This document shows, one piece after another, positions 17,515 to 24,921 of a DNA stretch of 64,000 nt. The stretch comes from Archangium violaceum (GTDB lineage: Bacteria > Myxococcota > Myxococcia > Myxococcales > Myxococcaceae): the NCBI RefSeq assembly GCF_016887565.1, contig NZ_CP069396.1, positions 8,724,001 to 8,788,000 of the forward strand. The letters run 5' to 3'. The notes beneath the pieces were generated by a model. That model was given only the letters and a program-made list of their open reading frames with translations, was not told the DNA's origin and searched no databases. Numbering within the stretch: position 1 is the stretch's first letter; each line of letters opens with the position of its first letter. Position numbers and translations under genes: made by a program.

Positions 17515-19053
17515 TTGAAGAAAACGCTGCGCACGCTGGCCCTGACCGGGCTGATGGCCCTCTCCATGCCCGCATGGGCCGGAGACTTCGTCGACACCCG
17601 CTTGTCGTTCGCCTTCGCGGACGACAACGTCTTCGCCAACGCGGGTGAGACGACGCCCAACAGCCCCACGGCCCGCTTCGGCGCGGGTCTCCAGAACACC
17701 CAGTTCTACGACAACTTCAACACCCGGTTCTCCGGCTTCGAGACGCTGTCCAACATCGTCCTCTACAAGAAGATGCCGGCGTTCTTCGAGGGCCTCACCA
17801 CCGAGGCGGCCCTCACGGTGCTGTTGCTGGAGCGGCCCTCGGGTGGAATCGACCTGCGGGACAACTCCAGCTACATCCGCCTCAACTACCGGCCGCCGGG
17901 CTGGGGCGAGAACGAGGGCCTGTCCCTCACCGGCTTCCCCGTGTCCGCGGACCGCTTCCGGCTGGGCTATGCCTACCGCATCTCCTGGGGCGGCAGCGGC
18001 GTCTTCACCACCCGCGCCACCGCGGCGGGCGTGCCGGGCGCCAAGCTGCAGCTCACCCGCGACAGGTGGTACGCCTTCGCGGGCGCCAAGACGGCGCTGG
18101 TGCTCAACGATCTCATCAAGGAGCAGGAGACGCTCTACGGCTTCATGGCCGGCGCCGGGTGGGACGTGCTCGAGACGCTGCGCCTGGAGGCCGGTGGCGG
18201 CTACTTCCAGAAGGGCATCGTCCCGGGCCTGGCCGCGCTGGGCGTGGAGGCGCCAGTGAACTCGGCTGGCGTGTCCGCGCAGGCCGTCTACCACGTGGGC
18301 GTACCGGTGGGCACCAGCGTGGACTTCCGGCTGTACCGCAACGATCCGGACGTCTACCAGCGCTTCTTCGCCCCGGAGCAGTACCCGGGCGGGCTGTCGT
18401 ACTCGGTGTCCGTCGAGGGCAGCTACCTGGTGCAGACGCTGTCGGATCCGGACGTGTTCGGCCGCACGGTGCCCCAGGACGCCACCGCGGTGGCGCTGCA
18501 GGCGCGCGCCAAGTGGAACTACTGGCGCTTCCACGTGCTGGGCCTCTACCGCAGCCTGTCCTTCATCCAGTTCGAGGTGCCCGGCCTGCCGCCCTTCACC
18601 GACTTCCCGGACGGCACGAAGCTCAAGCCGGAGATGTTCATCGCCGCGGGCGCGGACTTCCACATCCCCGCGCTGCACTTCACCCCGGGCTTCACCCTGG
18701 GCGTGCAGCAGCCGGCGTCGTTCCGCAGCCCGGAGCCGCTCTTCGGCGGCAACAACCCGCCCCCGGGCCTCACGGGCACGCGCACCGTGGTGGTGCGTGA
18801 CGTCAACGTGCTGAGCATCCTGCCCACCACGTGCGGCAGCGACAACAGCACCTGCGAGGCCGAGCCCATCATCTCCGCCAAGGGCACCTTCCGGTGGGAT
18901 CTGTCGGAGATCGTCTCCACGGTGGGCGAGGTCTATTACACCTACGACTCCAACCGGACGACCTTCCGGGACGACGTCTTCGGCGTGGCGCAGCCCAGCT
19001 TCGAGAAGCCCCACGCCCTGGGCTTCAACATGCTGCTGCAGGCGCGCTTCTAG
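17515..19053 (+). CDS. Predicted outer-membrane beta-barrel protein
   Basis: The 512-residue protein has a signal peptide (KKTLRTLALTGLMALSMPAWA, cut before GDF) and many short amphipathic strands. It ends in an aromatic residue (LGFNMLLQARF), the hallmark of proteins inserted by the BAM machine. I choose TTG 17515 because GGAGG precedes it by 4 bases and the signal peptide begins at once; an upstream GTG at 17446 would add a proline-rich extension. It is the third gene after two lipoproteins on the same strand and could export or anchor them. No porin family is recognisable. Confidence 0.83.
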   Translation: MKKTLRTLALTGLMALSMPAWAGDFVDTRLSFAFADDNVFANAGETTPNSPTARFGAGLQNTQFYDNFNTRFSGFETLSNIVLYKKMPAFFEGLTTEAALTVLLLERPSGGIDLRDNSSYIRLNYRPPGWGENEGLSLTGFPVSADRFRLGYAYRISWGGSGVFTTRATAAGVPGAKLQLTRDRWYAFAGAKTALVLNDLIKEQETLYGFMAGAGWDVLETLRLEAGGGYFQKGIVPGLAALGVEAPVNSAGVSAQAVYHVGVPVGTSVDFRLYRNDPDVYQRFFAPEQYPGGLSYSVSVEGSYLVQTLSDPDVFGRTVPQDATAVALQARAKWNYWRFHVLGLYRSLSFIQFEVPGLPPFTDFPDGTKLKPEMFIAAGADFHIPALHFTPGFTLGVQQPASFRSPEPLFGGNNPPPGLTGTRTVVVRDVNVLSILPTTCGSDNSTCEAEPIISAKGTFRWDLSEIVSTVGEVYYTYDSNRTTFRDDVFGVAQPSFEKPHALGFNMLLQARF

Positions 19054-19080
19054 GCGGCCCGCGTCGACTCGCGCCACCGA

Positions 19081-19114
19081 GGCCTCGGGTTCCGCGCGGA
19101 ACCCGGGGCCTTTT
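19081..19114 (+). terminator. Rho-independent terminator after the three-gene operon
   Basis: GGCCTCGGGTTCC pairs with GGAACCCGGGGCC (13 bp, one wobble) around the loop GCGC, followed by TTTT. It closes the nucleotidase/lipoprotein/barrel operon. Confidence 0.85.
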
Positions 19115-19187
19115 CATGTTCACGACGGCCGCACTGGCCTCCGGGACGCGAGCGCCCGGCGTGCGCGCCGTGTTACAGACGGCTGGC

Positions 19188-19559
19188 ATGGATAGCGATC
19201 AGCTGTTGTCGTCCTTCGTGAAGTTGCTCGTGTCGGACGCCGAGCGCTCCGCGCGCTTCTACGAGGCGCTCGGGTTCAAGCGCATGCACGCGGAGCCCCC
19301 CTTCATCCACCTGCGCTGGGAGAATCAGGCGGAGGTGTACCTGGTCGCCGTGCCCTCGGCGGTGGCCCTGGAGGGCCGGCGGGGCGTGGGCGTGCTGCTG
19401 GGATTCCGCATCGGCGCCACGGGCCTGAACGAAGTGGCCGAGCGGGCGCGGGCGCACGGAGCGGGCGTCGAGGGCCCCACCGTGCAGCCCTGGTACACGC
19501 GGGAGATCATCGTCACGGATCCCGACGGCTACCGGCTGAACTTCATCGAGCCCGTGTAG
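19188..19559 (+). CDS. VOC/glyoxalase-like protein
   Basis: The 123-residue protein has the VOC pattern: FVKLLVSDAERSARFYEALGF at the start, then FIHLRWE and the C-terminal DPDGYRLNFIEPV, giving the paired beta-alpha-beta-beta-beta modules of glyoxalase/bleomycin-resistance proteins. Metal-ligand candidates are H45 or nearby Glu residues and the terminal Glu in FIEP. Substrate is unknown. I start at ATG 19188 because the fold begins within 10 residues. It stands alone downstream of a terminator. Confidence 0.85.
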   Translation: MDSDQLLSSFVKLLVSDAERSARFYEALGFKRMHAEPPFIHLRWENQAEVYLVAVPSAVALEGRRGVGVLLGFRIGATGLNEVAERARAHGAGVEGPTVQPWYTREIIVTDPDGYRLNFIEPV

Positions 19560-19575
19560 CCACCGCGGCCCTGCC

Positions 19576-19923
19576 TCACGGAGGTGGTGGGGTGGGGTTG
19601 CAGGAGTTCGAGCTGCCGATCTCCACCACCTCGCAGCCGTGCGAGTCGACCTTCCGAGTGTAGGGCCCCGGCCCATCGCAGATGCCATGGCATTTCGAGA
19701 GGTCGTCCGTGTCGACCCAGCCGCCGGTCCGGAAACAATTGCAGGACGGTGTCTCGATCGGGCAGCAGAAGCCACCCCCCGTAGGGGCGGGCTGGAGCGT
19801 GGAGCCACCATCCCCCGTTCCGCCATCCCCACGGATTCCGCCATCCACCGGCACCTCATCCGGCGGCGTGAGGCCATTGCACGACACCAGCAGGACACAC
19901 CCGAGCAGGAGCGCTCTCCTCAT
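19576..19923 (-). CDS. Small cysteine-rich lipoprotein
   Basis: The 115-residue protein begins MRRALLLGCVLLVSCNGLTP at ATG 19923, with GGAGGAAG just upstream. VLLVSC is a lipobox with C15 as the anchor. A Gly/Asp-rich linker follows, then cysteines in FCCPIETPSCNCF, KCHGICDG and GCEV that could form several disulfides. It ends in NPTPPPP. I recognise no family. It is convergent with the VOC gene and separate from the PmbA gene. Confidence 0.72.
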   Translation of the reverse strand: MRRALLLGCVLLVSCNGLTPPDEVPVDGGIRGDGGTGDGGSTLQPAPTGGGFCCPIETPSCNCFRTGGWVDTDDLSKCHGICDGPGPYTRKVDSHGCEVVEIGSSNSCNPTPPPP

Positions 19924-20014
19924 CACTTCCTCCAGTGCGGCCTCCCCGGCCAGGGGCCGGGACGAACCATGCCAGCACTGCTCCTGCCCGGGCCAGACCT
20001 TTCCGGCTTCCGGC

Positions 20015-21349
20015 TCAGACGCCCGCGAACTGCACACCCTCGAAGACGAGGGTCGGCGTGCGCATCGCGCTGTAGGCGAACGGGTCATTGCCCACCGCCA
20101 CGAGGCGCTTCCACAGGTCCATCTGGTTGCCGGAGATGTTCATCTCGCTGATGGGCTCGGCGATCTTCCCGCCGCGCACGCGGAAGCCCTGGACGCCGAG
20201 GGAGAAGTCCCCCGTCACGGCGTTGGAGTTGCCGCCGAGGAACCCCGTCACCAGGATGCCCTCCTTCAGGTCCGCCAGCAGCGCGGCCTGCCCCTTCTCG
20301 CCGAGCTTCCAGGAGAGGTTCGAGGCACCGCCCGTCGTCGGGCGGGCCTTCAGCTTGCGGCCGTAATAGCTGTCGATGAAGTAGGAGCGGAGCACGCCCG
20401 CCTCGAACAGCGGCAGGGGCTTCGCGGCGATGCCCTCACCATCGAACAGGCGGGAGCCGAGACCCCGCGGGATGTGCGGCTCATCCGTGAGCACCAGGCG
20501 CTCGCTGCCCACCTTCTGGCCCTGCTTCCCGTCGAGGAACGAGCGCTTCTGCTGGAGGGCCATGCCCGTCATGGGTCCGAGCAGCATCGACACGAGCCGG
20601 CCCGCGGCCCGGTTGTCGACGGCCATCGTCAGCACGGCGGACGCGCCCTTCGCCGCCCCGAGGCGGCCCAGGGCGCGCTCTCCGGCCCGGCGCCCCAGGG
20701 TGGTCGCGTCGGGCAGGTTCTCGAAGAAGCGCGCGACGGCGAAGTCGCTCTCCTCCGGCCGGCGTCCGTCCGAGTCCTTGGCGCTCACGTCGGCGGAGGC
20801 GAAGAACTGGGTTCCCCGCATCCCACCCTCGAAGCCGTTCGAGCTGACACGGTACGTCTCGCGCAGGACGTCTCCGAAGGCGGTGGTGACGGACAGGATG
20901 GCGCCCTTCGTGTCGACCGCGCGGGCAGCCGCCTCCAGCTCCCGGACGATGCGCTGGCGCTCGTCGGCGCCGAGCTTCGCCTGGTGAGGATCCTCGATCG
21001 CCAGGTCCACCTGCGTGCGGCCCGCGTACAGCTCGGGCTCCGGCAGCCGGCGGTGCTCGTCACGCGCCAGGGCGCGCGTCATCGCGATGGAGTCGGAGAT
21101 GAAGCGCTCCAGCGCCTCCGGGCGCAGGTCGCTCGTGGACACCGCGGAGTAGCGCCCGTCGACGTAGAGCTGCACCGAGAGACCCCGCGTCGTGGCCTCG
21201 GAGATCTTGTCCAGCTGACCGTCGCGCCACTGCACCTCGACCTCGCGGGCGCGGCTGGCGTTGGCCGCCGCCTCGGAGGCGCCCTGCTTCTTGGCCAGTT
21301 CGACCGCCTGACGCGCGACCTCGGCCAGATTCGTGCTGTTCGTGCTCAT
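20015..21349 (-). CDS. pmbA: PmbA/TldE-type metalloprotease-related protein
   Basis: The 444-residue protein belongs to the TldD/PmbA family (peptidase U62 group). Family blocks include ATTRGLSVQLYVDGRYSAVSTSDLRPE near the N-terminus and GGNSNAVTGDFSLGVQGFRV near the C-terminus. In E. coli TldD and TldE form a heterodimer that degrades unfolded peptides and matures microcin B17. The protein begins MSTNSTNLAEVARQAVELAK and has no signal peptide. The TldD gene lies upstream on the same strand, 11 bases away, so the two are cotranscribed. Confidence 0.92.
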   Translation of the reverse strand: MSTNSTNLAEVARQAVELAKKQGASEAAANASRAREVEVQWRDGQLDKISEATTRGLSVQLYVDGRYSAVSTSDLRPEALERFISDSIAMTRALARDEHRRLPEPELYAGRTQVDLAIEDPHQAKLGADERQRIVRELEAAARAVDTKGAILSVTTAFGDVLRETYRVSSNGFEGGMRGTQFFASADVSAKDSDGRRPEESDFAVARFFENLPDATTLGRRAGERALGRLGAAKGASAVLTMAVDNRAAGRLVSMLLGPMTGMALQQKRSFLDGKQGQKVGSERLVLTDEPHIPRGLGSRLFDGEGIAAKPLPLFEAGVLRSYFIDSYYGRKLKARPTTGGASNLSWKLGEKGQAALLADLKEGILVTGFLGGNSNAVTGDFSLGVQGFRVRGGKIAEPISEMNISGNQMDLWKRLVAVGNDPFAYSAMRTPTLVFEGVQFAGV

Positions 21350-21360
21350 GTCGGCCCCCT

Positions 21361-22938
21361 TCACGAGTTGCGTCCGCCCACGGTGATCGACGAGACCCGG
21401 ACCGTGGGAAGGCCCTGGGACACCGGCACGCCCTGGCCGTCCTTGCCGCACGTCCAGCCGCCCTCGTCGATGACGAGGTTGTCGGCCACCATGTCCACCT
21501 TCTCGAGCACCCGGGGCCCGTTGCCGATGATGTTCACGTCCTTGATCGGCCGGGTCAGCTTCCCGTCCTCGATGAGGTAGCCGTTCTTCACGTAGAAGGT
21601 GAAGTCGCCTCCGCCGATGTTCACCTGCCCGTTGGTGAAGTTCGAGCAGTAGATGCCCTTCTTCACCGACGCGATGATCTCGTCGTGCTTGTGCGGGCCC
21701 GGGAGCATGTACGTGGAGCGCATGCGCGGCAGGGGCGCGTGGCGGTAGCTCTCGCGGCGGCCGTTGCCGGTGGGCTTCACCTTGTAGTGCTTCGCGGAGA
21801 TGGAGTCATGGAGGTACGTGGTGAGCACGCCGTTCTCCACGAGCATCGTCTTGCCGGGCACGTTGCCCTCGTCGTCCACGTTGATGGCGCCGCGCGCGTA
21901 CTCGTTCGTGCCGTCGTCGACGATGTTCACGAAGGGGTGCGCGATGGGCTTGTTGATCTTGTCCGAGTAGATGGACGTGCCCTTGCGGTTGAAGTCGGCC
22001 TCCATGCCGTGGCCGATCGCCTCGTGCAGGAGGATGCCCGACGAGCCCGCCGCGAGCACCACCGGCAGCTCGCCCGCCGGAGGCTGCACCGCCTCGAAGA
22101 GGATGGTGGTGCGGCTCACCGCCTCGCGCACGATGCGGTCGAGCCGGTCGGGCGAGTAGAAGTCGAACCCGGCGCGGCCGGAGACGTTGTAGCCGTTCTG
22201 CTCCCGCTTGCCGTTCTGCTCGGCCACGCACGAGAGGCCCAGGTGCGTCATGGGCTGGAGATCCTCGACGAGCCGCCCGTTGCTGTCGGCCACGAGGACC
22301 GCCCCGTACTCATTGGAGAACGAGAGGCTCACCTTGACGATGCGCGGGTCCGACTTGAACACCGCCGCGTTCAGCCCCTCGAGGATGGGCAGCTTCTGCT
22401 CGGGACGCACGGCATCCCAGCCCACCTTGAGCGCGTAGCGCTGCGGCAGCTCCTTGAAGAGGTGGAAGCTCTGGGGGCCGGGCCGGGAGGGGCCATCGGC
22501 GATCGCCGCGGCCGTCCGGGCGGCGCTGCGCATCGCGTCGAGGGTGAGCTCCTCGGTGTAGGCATAGCCCGTCTGGTCTCCCTTGACGACGCGCACGCCC
22601 ACGCCGAGCTCGACGGTGGTGAACGCCTTGTTCACCGAGCCGTCCTCGAGCGCCATGGAGGTGGAGACGCGGTGCTGGAAGAACAGGTCGCTGTAGTCCC
22701 CGCCCCGTGACAGGGCGGCCGCCAGCGTCTCGCGGATGAGGTTCTCGGTGACGCCGAAGCGGGCGAAGTACCCGATCGAATTCGACGGCCCGCCCGAGCC
22801 ACTACCCAATCCACCCGGGCCCGCCTGCTGGGTCGTCGCACAGCCGCTCAACAGCTCGCCTGCTCCCGCCATGGCCATTGCCGCCGTTCCGAGGCCCACG
22901 AAGTCACGTCGCGTCATTCCGGTTTTTCCTCTCGCCAT
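21361..22938 (-). CDS. tldD: TldD-type zinc metalloprotease with an export signal
   Basis: The 525-residue protein carries the TldD zinc motif HEAIGHGMEAD (HExxxH) and matches TldD along its length after residue about 50. Unlike E. coli TldD it starts with a twin-arginine signal (TRRDFVGLG, R10-R11) and the lipobox LLSGC (C33), so it is probably exported and lipid-anchored. ATG 22938 is chosen for its ribosome site GAGGAGAGCC; an internal ATG at 22916 keeps the twin arginines. The PmbA partner downstream lacks any signal peptide. Confidence 0.9.
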   Translation of the reverse strand: MARGKTGMTRRDFVGLGTAAMAMAGAGELLSGCATTQQAGPGGLGSGSGGPSNSIGYFARFGVTENLIRETLAAALSRGGDYSDLFFQHRVSTSMALEDGSVNKAFTTVELGVGVRVVKGDQTGYAYTEELTLDAMRSAARTAAAIADGPSRPGPQSFHLFKELPQRYALKVGWDAVRPEQKLPILEGLNAAVFKSDPRIVKVSLSFSNEYGAVLVADSNGRLVEDLQPMTHLGLSCVAEQNGKREQNGYNVSGRAGFDFYSPDRLDRIVREAVSRTTILFEAVQPPAGELPVVLAAGSSGILLHEAIGHGMEADFNRKGTSIYSDKINKPIAHPFVNIVDDGTNEYARGAINVDDEGNVPGKTMLVENGVLTTYLHDSISAKHYKVKPTGNGRRESYRHAPLPRMRSTYMLPGPHKHDEIIASVKKGIYCSNFTNGQVNIGGGDFTFYVKNGYLIEDGKLTRPIKDVNIIGNGPRVLEKVDMVADNLVIDEGGWTCGKDGQGVPVSQGLPTVRVSSITVGGRNS

Positions 22939-23046
22939 GGCTCTCCTCAAGGGAAACGCACCACGCACTCGGAGCGTAACTCCCCGCGTGGGGGAGTATT
23001 CCTCGAATCCGCCGCGCCTCGTGTTGCGTGGGCTACACGACAGAGA

Positions 23047-23080
23047 ACGGACCGGGCGACGGTTCGTCGCACCGGTCCGT
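23047..23080 (-). terminator. Strong hairpin after the GspE-type ATPase gene
   Basis: ACGGACCGG pairs with CCGGTCCGT, and an inner GCGAC/GTCGC stem closes a GGTTC loop. It begins 11 bases past the stop at 23092 on the minus strand. The downstream T content is poor (TTCTCTGT). A smaller repeat, ACTCCCC/GGGGAGT at 22979-22997, lies further on. Confidence 0.55.
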
Positions 23081-23091
23081 CCCGGAGCCCC

Positions 23092-24921
23092 TCACGACAC
23101 GGAGGTCATGCGCACCACTTCGTCGAAGGAAGTGAGGCCCATGGCCAGCTTGCGCACCGCCGCCTCGCGCAGGGTGCGCGTGCCACCCCGGCGCGCCGCC
23201 TCCAGCATCTCGTGGTGCCCGGCCGCGCGGGAGATGTGCTCGCGCAAGTCATTGGACATATTGACGATTTCGAAGGCGCCCGTGCGGCCCCAGTACCCGG
23301 TGCCACGGCAGCGGATGCACCCGGCGCCCTTGACGATGCGCACCCCGCCCGGCAGCAGCGGGATGGGCACGCCCAGCATGCTCAGCTCGTCGGGCGTGAG
23401 CGTCGTCGGCTGCGCGCAGTGCGGGCACACCCGCCGCATCAGCCGCTGGGCCATGATCCCGATGAGGCTCTGGGCCAGCAGGAAGGGCGGCACCCCCAGG
23501 TCCTTCAAGCGCGCCACCGCTCCAATGGCGTCGTTGGTGTGCAGCGTGGAGAGCACCAGGTGGCCCGTGAGCGCGGCCTGGATGGCGTTCTCCGCCGTCT
23601 CCGCGTCGCGGATCTCTCCCACCATGATGACGTCCGGGTCCTGACGCAGGATGTGACGCAGCGCATTGGCGAAGTCGAGCCCCACCTTGGGCTGCACCTG
23701 CACCTGGTTGAAGCCGTCCCACACCATCTCGATGGGGTCCTCGATGGTGGTGACGTTCACGTCCGGGCCGGCCACCGCCTTGAGCGCCGAGTAGAGCGTG
23801 GTCGTCTTGCCGCTGCCCGTGGGGCCGGTGACGAGGATGAGGCCGTGGGGCTGGTCGATCCAGTTCTCGAAGACGCTCTTCTCCTCCGGATCGAAGCCGA
23901 GCTGGGCGATGTCCTGCACCAGCGTCTCCGGGTCGAAGACACGGATGACCACCTTCTCGCCGAAGGCGGTGGGCAGGGTGGAGACGCGCAGCTCCACCTC
24001 GCGCCCATCCCGCTCGGTCTTGATGCGGCCGTCCTGGGGCTTGCGCTTCTCGGAGATGTCGATGCGCGAGAGCGTCTTGATGCGCGAGATGATGGGCGCG
24101 TGCACGCCCGCCGGCAGCGTGTACACGGGGTGCAGCACACCGTCGATGCGCAGGCGCACCAGCGAGGTGGTGCGCTTGGGCTCGACGTGGATGTCCGAGG
24201 CGCGGTTGTCGAAGGCGTAGCGCATCAGGTAGTCCACCGCCTGGACCACCGGCTGATCCGCCGCGTCCAGCTCCTGGCGACCGCTGAGCGAGACGAGCTG
24301 CTCGAAGTTGCCGATCTGCGACGCGTTCTGGGGGTTGGCGCCGAAGTCATCCGCGGCGCGCGCCAGCGTGCGCTTGAAGCCGTAGATGTCCGCGATGGCC
24401 TTGAGGATGTCCCCCTTCGCCGAGAGCACCGGCTCGATGGGCATGCCGGTGAGCACGTGGAGCCCCTCGAAGAGCTCCTTGTCGAAGGGGTTGGCCACCG
24501 CCACCAGCAGCCGGCCATCCTGACCCTTCTCCAGGGGCAGGATGAAGTGCTTCTGCGCGAAGGGCCGGGACACGGTGCGGGTGGCCAGCGCCATGTCCAG
24601 CTTGAGCGGGTCGATCTTCCGGTGGGCGATGCCGGCGGCGCGGGCCGCCAGCTCGCTGATGCGGTCCTCGTCGAGCACCCCGCGGTTGTCCGCCAGGGGC
24701 ACCTGGAAGGCGGCGACGATCTCCACCGGCGACACCTCGTAGCGCGCCGCGTCTTTGCCCACCACCCCCTGGTTCTTGAGGACGCGGGCCCGAGCAGCCT
24801 GCTCACGCGCCAGGATGTTCTGCGCCTGGTCGGACGTGAGCACCCGCTGCGCGACGAGCGCATCGAGGACGAAGGAAAGGGTGAAGTCTGTCTTGCTCCG
24901 GGAGGGAGCGGGCGAGGTCAC
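23092..24921 (-). CDS. GspE/PilB-type secretion ATPase
   Basis: The 609-residue hexameric ATPase of type II secretion or type IV pili shows an N-terminal helical MshEN-like region, Walker A GPTGSGKTTT, the Asp-box segment, Walker B DPDVIMVGEIRDAETA, a His-box and a four-cysteine zinc loop (CPHC and CIRC). The start is GTG 24921: its GTG and the stop TGA of the upstream MYXO-CTERM gene share GTGA, so translation is coupled. No other secretion or pilus genes are nearby, so it is an orphan. PilB or a GspE paralogue cannot be separated from sequence alone. Confidence 0.92.
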   Translation of the reverse strand: MTSPAPSRSKTDFTLSFVLDALVAQRVLTSDQAQNILAREQAARARVLKNQGVVGKDAARYEVSPVEIVAAFQVPLADNRGVLDEDRISELAARAAGIAHRKIDPLKLDMALATRTVSRPFAQKHFILPLEKGQDGRLLVAVANPFDKELFEGLHVLTGMPIEPVLSAKGDILKAIADIYGFKRTLARAADDFGANPQNASQIGNFEQLVSLSGRQELDAADQPVVQAVDYLMRYAFDNRASDIHVEPKRTTSLVRLRIDGVLHPVYTLPAGVHAPIISRIKTLSRIDISEKRKPQDGRIKTERDGREVELRVSTLPTAFGEKVVIRVFDPETLVQDIAQLGFDPEEKSVFENWIDQPHGLILVTGPTGSGKTTTLYSALKAVAGPDVNVTTIEDPIEMVWDGFNQVQVQPKVGLDFANALRHILRQDPDVIMVGEIRDAETAENAIQAALTGHLVLSTLHTNDAIGAVARLKDLGVPPFLLAQSLIGIMAQRLMRRVCPHCAQPTTLTPDELSMLGVPIPLLPGGVRIVKGAGCIRCRGTGYWGRTGAFEIVNMSNDLREHISRAAGHHEMLEAARRGGTRTLREAAVRKLAMGLTSFDEVVRMTSVS

